From Desulfobacula sp. (GTDB lineage: Bacteria; Desulfobacterota; Desulfobacteria; Desulfobacterales; Desulfobacteraceae), in contig NZ_JAIOSW010000066.1 of the NCBI RefSeq assembly GCF_021107415.1, positions 1 through 13,807 of the forward strand: 13,807 bases of DNA, read 5' to 3'. Positions within the stretch are counted from its first letter, which is position 1; every line of letters starts with the position of its first letter. The position numbers and the translations under genes are program-made. This document shows positions 6,770 to 13,759 of the stretch, one piece after another. The notes beneath the pieces are model-generated. The model saw only the letters and a program-made list of their open reading frames with translations, searched no databases and was not told the origin of the DNA.

Positions 6770-7852
6770 ATGACGGCAATAAATAAAATATCCAACAAAG
6801 TATCAGCCCTTTTTCGCATAATCTTAAAATTGACAAAAAAAAAGGCGGATCATAAAAAACTGGCCCGCCATATAGTTGACCTGAACCAAAAAAAATCATC
6901 CATTGAAATAATAAAACAGAGCGCTTGTTGTTTAAAAGAAATAATCAACTACCAACTTTTTGCCTTTGCAATAAAAAAGGGCAATCATGTTGACGTATGG
7001 TTTGACCCTAAAATATGTAAAAAATCACTTGAAGAAATTATCCTCAAGAACTTTAACCTGCCGGATAAAAATCACCTTAATTACCTTAATCTGACCCTGC
7101 ATGAGAAAGAACAGGCAAACACCTTTAATTTAAAAGGTCTGGTCTCCTATGGGACAAGCCAGGAAAACCATTACTCAAAAATATACATACTCCCTGATAA
7201 TATAATGTACACTCATCATGATGAAATAGCCAAACTTGTCCTTCAAAGCTGTTCGGTTGCACTTTTAAAGCAGATGAAAATTGAAAATCTTTCAAATGCG
7301 GCTGTCATAGACCCCCTGACAGGCTGTTATAACAGAAGGGAATTTGAAAACCAGCTTAAAAAAAATATTGCAAGGGCAATACGGCATAAAAACGATCTAT
7401 CCATTTTCATGTTTGATCTTGACCATTTTAAAAAAGTAAATGATATCTTTGGCCATCTTGCCGGAGATAAAGTGTTAAGAGAAATTGCTTTAATTGTTCA
7501 GAAAAATATGAGAAAAGGGGACATTTTTGCCAGATATGGTGGGGAGGAGTTCATTGCGATCCTTCCTGAAACAGGAAAAAAGAAAGCAATGGAACTTGCC
7601 GAACGACTGAGGATAAAAGTTTCAAACAAAATGATTGAATATGATAACAATAAGATTAAAGTGACAGCCAGTTTTGGAGTTGCCCGGCTTAATCACAATT
7701 GTACTAATATGAATATACTTATAAAAAATGCTGACAGCATGTTATATAAAGCTAAAGTTAAAGGACGCAATTTGGTAATGCCCTGCCTGATGAAAATTGT
7801 ACCGCCGGCAGCAGCCCTGCCTGAAGAAAAGCATGCCATGATGATAGTTTGA
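6770..7852 (+). CDS. Diguanylate cyclase (GGDEF domain) with unassigned N-terminal region
   Basis: This 360-residue soluble protein should make cyclic di-GMP from two GTP. The GGDEF domain spans about 175-340: DPLTGCYNRR (181-190), FDLDHFKKVND (215-225), the active-site signature GGEEF (257-261) and VTASFGVA (298-305). An inhibitory I-site RKGD (248-251) sits five residues before GGEEF, so product feedback is expected. Residues 1-170 contain no membrane segment. 50-165 could be a divergent GAF-like sensor, but I cannot assign it. The last 20 residues are Pro/Ala-rich and not part of the domain. A strong GGGGAGG lies seven bases before the ATG, behind a sigma-54-like promoter. The gene ends 5 bp from the convergent response regulator gene. 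Catalytic activity is likely. Confidence 0.92.
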   Translation: MTAINKISNKVSALFRIILKLTKKKADHKKLARHIVDLNQKKSSIEIIKQSACCLKEIINYQLFAFAIKKGNHVDVWFDPKICKKSLEEIILKNFNLPDKNHLNYLNLTLHEKEQANTFNLKGLVSYGTSQENHYSKIYILPDNIMYTHHDEIAKLVLQSCSVALLKQMKIENLSNAAVIDPLTGCYNRREFENQLKKNIARAIRHKNDLSIFMFDLDHFKKVNDIFGHLAGDKVLREIALIVQKNMRKGDIFARYGGEEFIAILPETGKKKAMELAERLRIKVSNKMIEYDNNKIKVTASFGVARLNHNCTNMNILIKNADSMLYKAKVKGRNLVMPCLMKIVPPAAALPEEKHAMMIV

Positions 7853-7857
7853 CCCAA

Positions 7858-9216
7858 TCAGGATCTGAATTCATTAATTTCAAGACTGTATTTTTTCATC
7901 AATTCATAAAAATCTGACCTGTATTTTCCAGCAAACTTAGATGCCTGGCTTACATTTCCTTTGGTCAGGCGAAGCAATTTTTTAATATATTCTTTTTCAA
8001 AATCCTTTTTAGCTTTTTTCAGAGGTTTTAAAACTTCATTTCTTCTGACTCCATCAGGTTTTTGTAAGATCAGGTCTTCGCTGATCACCTTGGAATCACT
8101 CATGGCAACTGCATATTCTATAACATTTTTGAGTTCTCTGACATTACCCGGCCAGGCATATTGAAAAATTTTGTTCATTCCGACATCAGATATCTTTTTT
8201 ATCTCTTTTTGCATTGTCTTTGCATATTCTCTTATAAAATAATCTACAAGATGAGGAATACAGTCAAGGCGTTCCCTCAAAGGAGGAATATTTATGGGAA
8301 TAACATGAATCCTGTAAAAAAGATCCTGTCTGAATTTCCCTTTTGATACTTCCAAAGCAAGGTCCTTATTGGTTGCCGCAATAATTCTTGTATCAAGTTC
8401 AATTGTTTTATTGCTTCCCAGGGGATAAAACTCGTTTTCCTGCAGGACACGCAAGAGTTTTACCTGCATGGTAAGCGGTATTTCAGAGACTTCATCAAAA
8501 AAGAAAGTCCCTTCCTGGGCCTGGGAAAGAAACCCGGCTTTTCGCTTTGCCGCACCTGTAAATGCCCCTTTTTCATAACCGAAAAGTTCACTCTCAAAAA
8601 GATTCTCAGGAAGGGCAGCACAATTAACAGCAACAAAACTATTTTTTCTTCTTGAACTTGCAAGGTGCACAGATTTGGCTACAAGCTCTTTTCCGGTTCC
8701 ACTCTCCCCGGAGATCAAAACAGTGGAATCTGTTACGGCAGCCTGTTTTACAAGCTTAAGCGTGTTTATCATTGAGTCGCTTTTGCATATAATATTCTCA
8801 AAACCCAGTTGATTGGAAACCATGCTGCGTAAGTTTTCCACTTCCCTGGACAGGCTGCTTTTTTCAAGGCAATTTTTAACTTGATGCATTAGTTCGGCAT
8901 CATCAAAAGGTTTTGTAAGATAGGTAAATGCGCCTTTTTTCATTGCATCAACAGCATTTCCGATGGTTCCGAATGCCGTGAGGATAATCACCTGGATTTG
9001 AGGCATAATGGCTTTAAGTTCTTCCATAAGCATAACACCGTTGCCATCTCCAAGCTTATAGTCAAGAAGGGCAAGATCAAATATTGAGTTTTTTGCGATC
9101 TGAATGGCCTCTTTCATGCTTACAGCCATGGAAACATCATAACCACCTGCTTCAAGCCTCATTTTAAGAACCTTTAAAATAGAGGCATCATCATCAACGA
9201 TTAATATCTTATTCAT
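7858..9216 (-). CDS. Sigma-54-dependent response regulator (NtrC/AtoC family)
   Basis: This 452-residue regulator has three parts. The receiver domain (1-118) has acidic D8-D10, phospho-acceptor D52, T80 and K102. The AAA+ sigma-54 activation domain (about 140-375) has Walker A GESGTGKE (170-177), the sigma-54 contact loop GAFTGA (217-222), Walker B GTFFFDE (236-242) and arginines in FRQDLFYR (295-302). The C-terminal Fis-type helix-turn-helix (about 405-446) contains KGNVSQASKFAG. All catalytic and contact residues are present, so it should hydrolyse ATP to open sigma-54 holoenzyme promoters when phosphorylated. The ATG is preceded by GGAG at eight bases. It is 34 bp downstream of the kinase gene, its likely partner. 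Probable targets are the three sigma-54-like promoters here; PEP-CTERM loci elsewhere use a comparable PrsK/PrsR pair, but I do not claim orthology. Confidence 0.95.
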   Translation of the reverse strand: MNKILIVDDDASILKVLKMRLEAGGYDVSMAVSMKEAIQIAKNSIFDLALLDYKLGDGNGVMLMEELKAIMPQIQVIILTAFGTIGNAVDAMKKGAFTYLTKPFDDAELMHQVKNCLEKSSLSREVENLRSMVSNQLGFENIICKSDSMINTLKLVKQAAVTDSTVLISGESGTGKELVAKSVHLASSRRKNSFVAVNCAALPENLFESELFGYEKGAFTGAAKRKAGFLSQAQEGTFFFDEVSEIPLTMQVKLLRVLQENEFYPLGSNKTIELDTRIIAATNKDLALEVSKGKFRQDLFYRIHVIPINIPPLRERLDCIPHLVDYFIREYAKTMQKEIKKISDVGMNKIFQYAWPGNVRELKNVIEYAVAMSDSKVISEDLILQKPDGVRRNEVLKPLKKAKKDFEKEYIKKLLRLTKGNVSQASKFAGKYRSDFYELMKKYSLEINEFRS

Positions 9217-9250
9217 TTAACAACTCCAAAGAATAATCTGGGGATAAAAA

Positions 9251-10708
9251 TTAAACAACCGGCATAATAAAAAATATTTTTGTACCTTTGGATATTCCGC
9301 TTTCTGCCCATATTATTCCTTTATGTGCCTTAATTATATGTTTTGATATTGCAAGACCCAGACCAGTCCCTCTTAAAATTTCATTTCCTTTGTCAATTCG
9401 CTTGAATTTTTCAAAAATTCTTTCAAGATTCTTTTTATCAATCCCGCAACCATTATCAGATACAGACACGATTATTTTTTCAAGATTTTTATTAATCTCT
9501 GTTTTTATCAGGATATTTCCTTTTTCAGGTGTATACTTCAATGCATTGGATATCAGGTTGTTCATGACTTCTTCAATCCTCTTTCCATCAAGCCGGGTTT
9601 TAGGAATATTCTTTGCAGGTAAAAAGCTTAACTCAATTTTTTTATTCTGGGCTGCAGGAATAAATTTGACAAGCGCTTTTCGAATGATATTAACAATATC
9701 AGCTTTTGAAAACTCATACTCCATTTTAAAGACTTCCATCTTTGAAAGATCAAGAATCCTTTCTATGGATTTTATCAGCCTGTCACACTCGGTCAGAATT
9801 AATTTTGAAAGTTCTTTCTCCTTTTGGGGATCTGATTTAAAAAGCTGCATATTCAACATGCTTGATGCTTCTTTTATGGATGTGATAGGCGTACGAAGTT
9901 CATGGGAAAAATGGCTGATAAAATCTGTTTTCATGATTTCAAGTTCTTTGAGTCTGGAACACATGACATTAAAATGCAGGGTCAGGTCCTCTATCTCCTT
10001 TGGAGCTGCTGCAATAGAAGGAATATGGTTGAATTGCCCCTTGGATATTTCCCTGGTTTTTTTCTCCAGAAGAAAGATTGAACCGGTTATGGCCTTTGTA
10101 TTGGTTACGGAAATCAGAATTCCCAGGGCAATTGCAATTATTGTAATAATAACGGTCAGCTTAATTGCTTTGCCTATCATCAAGTTTGAAAGCAAAAGCT
10201 TTGAAATTTTTATTTCATTTTTTACAACAATAATCTGTTTTAGCTTATCTCTTATACTTCTGGCCACACTGCTTCTTTTGGCAAGGAATATTGACGGGTC
10301 ATAATCCTTTGACTGATCTTTAATCAGCTCTACCTCTTTTGCAAATAAAAACGAATAATTGAAAAATAAACTCTGAGTCTCCTGGACAAGCTTTTTAACT
10401 TCAAAAGTTTTTGCCATATCACCCAGCAGGTCTATTTCCTCTTCATATGCAGTTTTAAGCTCTTTATATTTATCATAATAATCAACATCCTCTGAGATAA
10501 TATATTTCTTTTCAAACATTATCAGGGACAACAGGGAAACTGACAGGTTTTCACAAAGTTTAAGGCTTTTTGTATCTGTATCAACAATTTCCCGGGACAG
10601 TTGCTGAAGCTCATCAAGCTTAAAAACAACATAAGCTCCCAGGAAAACAACAAAACCAATCATAATCATATTTCCTATTACCAGGCGCTTGAATATGGTC
10701 GGTTTCAT
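9251..10708 (-). CDS. Membrane sensor histidine kinase with HAMP domain
   Basis: This 485-residue kinase has a transmembrane helix at about 10-30, an extracytoplasmic helical sensor region (31-180, probably a four-helix bundle, ligand unknown), a second helix at about 183-202 and a HAMP linker (about 203-256). The dimerisation/phospho-acceptor domain is HFSHELRTP with H269. The ATPase domain carries the N-box NNLISNALKYTP (383-394), G1 DNGCGI (418-423), F-box IFEKF (431-435) and G2 GTGLGLAI (447-454). It should autophosphorylate H269 and pass phosphate to D52 of the regulator encoded just downstream. A GGGAG lies about 10 bases before the ATG. A sigma-54-like element lies 85-102 bases upstream, hinting at autoregulation. 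No periplasmic cysteines or cofactor motifs indicate the signal. Confidence 0.95.
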   Translation of the reverse strand: MKPTIFKRLVIGNMIMIGFVVFLGAYVVFKLDELQQLSREIVDTDTKSLKLCENLSVSLLSLIMFEKKYIISEDVDYYDKYKELKTAYEEEIDLLGDMAKTFEVKKLVQETQSLFFNYSFLFAKEVELIKDQSKDYDPSIFLAKRSSVARSIRDKLKQIIVVKNEIKISKLLLSNLMIGKAIKLTVIITIIAIALGILISVTNTKAITGSIFLLEKKTREISKGQFNHIPSIAAAPKEIEDLTLHFNVMCSRLKELEIMKTDFISHFSHELRTPITSIKEASSMLNMQLFKSDPQKEKELSKLILTECDRLIKSIERILDLSKMEVFKMEYEFSKADIVNIIRKALVKFIPAAQNKKIELSFLPAKNIPKTRLDGKRIEEVMNNLISNALKYTPEKGNILIKTEINKNLEKIIVSVSDNGCGIDKKNLERIFEKFKRIDKGNEILRGTGLGLAISKHIIKAHKGIIWAESGISKGTKIFFIMPVV

Positions 10709-10892
10709 TTCTTTTCAACTCCCAGGACTCGATTAAAATATTTTGGGCCAATATATTCATATTTTCTTCGTCTTTCACCATTTTTTATATCACGCAATTT
10801 GCATACCATTATGAAAAAAATTTGGATAATTTATAGGGGTTCTTCATAGATTTTGTCTTGAAAAAAATGGTGTGTCAGCTATAGTGGAAGGC
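10709..10892. other. Divergent spacer between kinase and DUF2914 genes
   Basis: A 184-base AT-rich region divides the minus-strand kinase operon from the plus-strand DUF2914/diadenylate-cyclase operon. It contains the sigma-54-like element on minus (10810-10793) and a weak sigma-70-like pair on plus, TTGAAA (10858-10863) and TATAGT (10880-10885) with a 16-base gap. No other gene was seen. Confidence 0.5.
10793..10810 (-). promoter_or_regulatory. Sigma-54-like (-24/-12) promoter before the kinase/regulator operon
   Basis: The minus strand reads AATGGTATGCAAATTGCG: TGG-T-A-T, five bases, then TTGC, with GG (10807-10806) and GC (10795-10794) in exact register. The expected start is near 10782, leaving a leader of about 74 bases before the kinase ATG. 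It is a slightly weaker match than the two at 6171 and 6703 because the base before TGG is A rather than T. Confidence 0.55.
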
Positions 10893-11318
10893 ATGAAAAT
10901 AATTTTTCCCGGTAAATCAATAAAAATACTATTTTTTCTTGCTGCCATATTGTTAATGTCTGCAACAAATGTCTGTTCCGAACAACCAAATGCTAAAATG
11001 GTGCTGGTGCAGGCTGTTATATGTGAAGCCATTGAAAATTTTCAACCAATAAATCCGGCTGTGGCCTTTTCAATATCCCAGGGGGAGGTCTTCTGTTTTT
11101 CAAATTTTGATCCTGTTTTTAAAAAAACCTATATTCTTCACAAATGGTATAAAAAGGACAAGCTGATTTTTACCATGCGACTCACCCTTTCTCCTCCTAA
11201 ATGGTCCTCTTTCAGCAGGATACAGATTCGGGATGCAGATAAAGGACCCTGGCGTGTCGAAATACGAGATGCCGATGATACCCCGTTGCAAACCTTAAGA
11301 TTCAGCATGGTAGACTGA
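10893..11318 (+). CDS. Exported DUF2914-domain protein
   Basis: This protein of about 141 residues has a signal peptide (MKIIFPGKSIKILFFLAAIL, cleavage probably near residues 30-34) and a DUF2914 domain. Recognisable features are VQAVICEAIENFQPINPAVAF, slightly varied from the family, then CFSNFDP, a HKWYKKDKL strand, PKWSSFSRIQI and a DADKGPWRVEIRDAD-type end. DUF2914 has no established function. The start is uncertain: ATG 10893 best fits a signal peptide, but GTG codons at 10872 and 10884 are also in frame and none has a clear ribosome-binding site. It precedes the diadenylate cyclase gene by 6 bp, so the two are almost certainly co-transcribed and perhaps coupled. Confidence 0.8.
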   Translation: MKIIFPGKSIKILFFLAAILLMSATNVCSEQPNAKMVLVQAVICEAIENFQPINPAVAFSISQGEVFCFSNFDPVFKKTYILHKWYKKDKLIFTMRLTLSPPKWSSFSRIQIRDADKGPWRVEIRDADDTPLQTLRFSMVD

Positions 11319-11324
11319 TTAACA

Positions 11325-12752
11325 ATGGAGCAGCTTTTTTATTTATTCTCCGGGTTTCGCTGGCTGGATGTATTAGATATCCTGCTAAACAGCTATATTT
11401 TATTTCGGCTTTATGTGCTTTTCAGGGGAACGAATGTTATCCGAGTGCTGCTGGCCACTTGTGCTTTCTGGGCTGCCAGTCAGGCTGCAGTCCCTCTCGG
11501 CCTGATCATAACAAACTGGGCAATGCAGGGCGTTATTACCGTGGCGGCTTTAATCATTATAATTATTTTCAGAAATGAAATCTCCAGCGTTCTACAGACC
11601 AACGATCTGAAATCATTTTTGTGGGGAATACCCGGGTTTCAATTTCATACACCTTTGAATATCATTGTTGAAAGTGTCTATACGCTTGCCGAAAAAAAAA
11701 TAGGGGCTTTGATAGTGCTGCCCTTAAAGCAGGGCCTTGACAGCGTTGTTCAAGGAGGGATTCCTTTAAAGGGCAAATTGTCACAGGAAATGCTTGTGAG
11801 TATTTTCTGGCCCGGCAATCCAATGCACGATGGCGCTGCTGTCATACAGGGGGATCAAATCACCAGCACCGGTGTGATACTTCCATTGTCTAAAAAAGAG
11901 AATCTGCCTTCTTTTTTCGGGACCCGTCACAGGGCAGCGGTAGGGTTAACGGAACTCACAGATGCCCTGGTTATTGTTGTTTCAGAAGAACGGGGAAAGG
12001 TGTCCTTATTTAAAGAAAATCAAACCTACAATATCCAAAATCGTTTAGCACTTGAAAAATCACTCCAAAAACATGCAGGAGATGATTCAACAAAAAAAGG
12101 ATTCCGCCATCAGACAATAGAACTTATTACAGCGGCTTTGGTCAGTCTTTTCTGTGTCACAGGGATATGGCTCAGCTTTTCAAAAGGGATGGAAACCCTG
12201 GCCACATATGAGATCCCAGTGGAATTCATGAACCCGGATCAAAAAATGGAAATAATATCCTCTTCTGCTTCCAATGTTAAGCTTTTAATCAGCGGCGCAA
12301 GGCCGTTAATCAATTCTATCAAGCCTGAACAGATCAATATCAAACTTAACTTGTCCCAGTCTGTGGTCGGCATTAACAAGCTGTCCATCACCAAGGAAAA
12401 CATATTGCTTCCGCCAGGAATCCGGTTAAAAAAAATTGAACCCTCGGAACTTGATATTACCTTGGATACACTGGTCGAAAAAGAACTTCCCATCCAACCG
12501 CATTGGATAGGGGAATTACCTAAAGGGCTGGTCATGAAAGAGGCAAAGGTAACACCCCAAACCATTCGGATAACCGGTGGGGGCCGGGTATTGAAAGATA
12601 TTTCTACAATTTTTACAGAACCAATATCACTGGGCGAACTCACTGCATCGGGAGTTGTAACTGTTGGTCTGATTCTGAACCCGGTATCACTGAAGTTAGG
12701 AAATAATAATAAAATCCAAATTCAGTATTTTATTTCAGAAAGAGGGCTTTGA
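11325..12752 (+). CDS. cdaA: Membrane diadenylate cyclase fused to YbbR/CdaR-type domains
   Basis: This 475-residue protein should condense two ATP to cyclic di-AMP. Residues 15-84 form about three transmembrane helices, as in CdaA. The DAC (DisA_N) domain spans about 100-245, with the catalytic MHDGAAVI (D169-G170-A171) and GTRHRAAVG (R201-H202-R203) both intact. A further transmembrane helix at about 265-284 leads to an extracytoplasmic region with two YbbR-type repeats (about 295-382 and 385-470). In Firmicutes the cyclase CdaA and its YbbR-type regulator CdaR are separate adjacent genes; here they are one chain. The ATG lies 6 bp after the DUF2914 stop without a good Shine-Dalgarno, suggesting coupling. 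No glmM follows. The cyclase call is very secure; the symbol refers to the N-terminal half. Confidence 0.93.
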   Translation: MEQLFYLFSGFRWLDVLDILLNSYILFRLYVLFRGTNVIRVLLATCAFWAASQAAVPLGLIITNWAMQGVITVAALIIIIIFRNEISSVLQTNDLKSFLWGIPGFQFHTPLNIIVESVYTLAEKKIGALIVLPLKQGLDSVVQGGIPLKGKLSQEMLVSIFWPGNPMHDGAAVIQGDQITSTGVILPLSKKENLPSFFGTRHRAAVGLTELTDALVIVVSEERGKVSLFKENQTYNIQNRLALEKSLQKHAGDDSTKKGFRHQTIELITAALVSLFCVTGIWLSFSKGMETLATYEIPVEFMNPDQKMEIISSSASNVKLLISGARPLINSIKPEQINIKLNLSQSVVGINKLSITKENILLPPGIRLKKIEPSELDITLDTLVEKELPIQPHWIGELPKGLVMKEAKVTPQTIRITGGGRVLKDISTIFTEPISLGELTASGVVTVGLILNPVSLKLGNNNKIQIQYFISERGL

Positions 12753-12754
12753 TA

Positions 12755-12868
12755 ATGGTGCATTCACAATTAGAAGATCAATATCAACAAAAAAACGGAT
12801 TGAGAAAACACATTATTTGCTTTCAGGCAAAAAAACTATTGCAAAAAATTTTGAATTCGCATATTTAG
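12755..12868 (+). CDS. Possible 37-aa ORF, unknown
   Basis: ATG 12755 opens just two bases after the cyclase stop and runs 37 codons to TAG 12866-12868. The cyclase's last codons supply AGAGGG about eight bases upstream, a possible ribosome-binding site. The peptide starts MVHSQLEDQYQQKNG and ends KKLLQKILNSHI; I recognise no family. It could be a chance frame. Confidence 0.25.
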   Translation: MVHSQLEDQYQQKNGLRKHIICFQAKKLLQKILNSHI

Positions 12869-12928
12869 TTCCGTTCGTTTCAAAAAAACTAAGATTCTAA
12901 CAGACATATAAAAGGAGAAATATAAATT

Positions 12929-13474
12929 ATGAGTAATAAAGAGTACAGCATTTACAGTGGCGGGCTTAGAGGAGCAGAAGAAACTTTTGGTGAATGTGCT
13001 GAAAAGTATGGAATTAATGAAATAAATTTCTCATTTGAAGGGCATACGTGTTCAAGAGAAAAGAACATTACCCTGCTAAGTGATGAGGAACTGAAAAAAG
13101 GTAATATCAGTATGGAGATAGTCTCTGCACGAATGGGCAGGAGATATGCACGGGTAGATAAAATCAGAAAAGTTTTTCAGGTTATTTTCCATATGATTAA
13201 TAAGGGGTATCAGGTATTTGCAATCGGTTGGATTCAGTCTGATAAAACGGTCAAAGGCGGAACTGGCTGGGGTGTTGAACTTGCTAAATTTTTTAACAGG
13301 CCGGTAAGTGTTTTTGATCAAAGCGAAAATGAATGGTATACATGGAAAGAAAATGAATGGAAAAAAGATGAACCTGTAATTTCACATAAAACTTTTTGTG
13401 GAACAGGGACCAGAAACCTTTCGGATGAAGGTAAAAAAGCTATTGAAGAGCTTTTCAGCCGTTCATTTGCATAA
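12929..13474 (+). CDS. SLOG-superfamily (YpsA/DprA-like Rossmann) protein, function unknown
   Basis: This 181-residue soluble protein begins YSIYSGGLRGAEETFGECAE, the S-G-G-x-x-G-A-E/D loop typical of SLOG/LOG-like Rossmann folds that bind nucleotides or their derivatives. Further conserved-looking pieces are INFSFEGH (33-40), RYARVDKIRKV (72-82), FAIGWI (97-102), KGGTGWGVE (109-117), RPVSVFDQ (124-131) and a C-terminal FCGTGTRNLSDEG (156-168). The pattern of a central sheet with Gly-rich loops supports ligand binding, but the ligand is unknown. An AAGGAG lies 11 bases before ATG 12929. The next gene overlaps its 3' end, so the two are probably co-expressed. The fold call is good; biochemical function is not assigned. 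Confidence 0.7.
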   Translation: MSNKEYSIYSGGLRGAEETFGECAEKYGINEINFSFEGHTCSREKNITLLSDEELKKGNISMEIVSARMGRRYARVDKIRKVFQVIFHMINKGYQVFAIGWIQSDKTVKGGTGWGVELAKFFNRPVSVFDQSENEWYTWKENEWKKDEPVISHKTFCGTGTRNLSDEGKKAIEELFSRSFA

Positions 13475-13736
13475 AAATAAAGATTGGCAGGTCTACCTGT
13501 TAGAATGCGCTGATGGCTCTTTATATTGCGGTGTCACCATTAATCTTAAAAACCGTTTATTAAGACACAATGAGGGTACCGCTTCAAAATATACAAGATC
13601 CAGACTACCCGTGGAATTAGTTGCCGTTGGAAAAGGTCTTACAAAAAAAGAGGCTTTTAAACTTGAGTACCAAATCAAAAAACTTCCGGCCGGGAAAAAA
13701 ATTTCAGCTTTAAAAAATGGAAATTTTAAAAAGTGA
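13425..13736 (+). CDS. GIY-YIG nuclease-superfamily protein (UPF0213/YhbQ-like)
   Basis: The protein carries a compact GIY-YIG domain: WQVYLLECADGSLYCGVT holds the two signature strands (V-Y-L and Y-C-G), followed by R44 in NRLLRHN, the KYTRSR loop and a probable metal-binding E81 in FKLEYQIKKL. YhbQ-like members are about 80-100 aa, which fits the 103 aa from ATG 13425. The start is uncertain. ATG 13425 overlaps the SLOG gene by 50 bp, TTG 13467 would give 89 aa with an 8-bp overlap and begins closer to the domain, and GTG 13398 is longer. None has a clear ribosome-binding site, so translation may depend on the upstream gene. The role in the cell is unknown; family members act on nucleic acid. 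Confidence 0.8.
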   Translation: MKVKKLLKSFSAVHLHKNKDWQVYLLECADGSLYCGVTINLKNRLLRHNEGTASKYTRSRLPVELVAVGKGLTKKEAFKLEYQIKKLPAGKKISALKNGNFKK

Positions 13737-13759
13737 TGCCTCTTTTTGCTTGTTCAAAA

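Noticed and set aside
7845..7865. Bidirectional terminator between the convergent cyclase and regulator genes
   Set aside because: Only five bases separate the stops and no GC-rich hairpin with a T-run is visible on either strand.
9288..10304. Long plus-strand open frame of 338 codons opposite the histidine kinase
   Set aside because: It is the antisense shadow of a kinase with all H, N, G1, F and G2 boxes intact; its own translation is a Phe/Ser/Ile-rich sequence without domains or a ribosome-binding site.
12239..12643. Minus-strand ORF of 134 codons within the cyclase gene
   Set aside because: It lies fully inside the YbbR-coding region in antisense, with no ribosome-binding site and no recognisable motif.
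12818..12843. Sigma-54-like promoter before the SLOG gene (GGC...TATTGC)
   Set aside because: The distance between GG and GC is 14 rather than the required 12, which sigma-54 does not tolerate.
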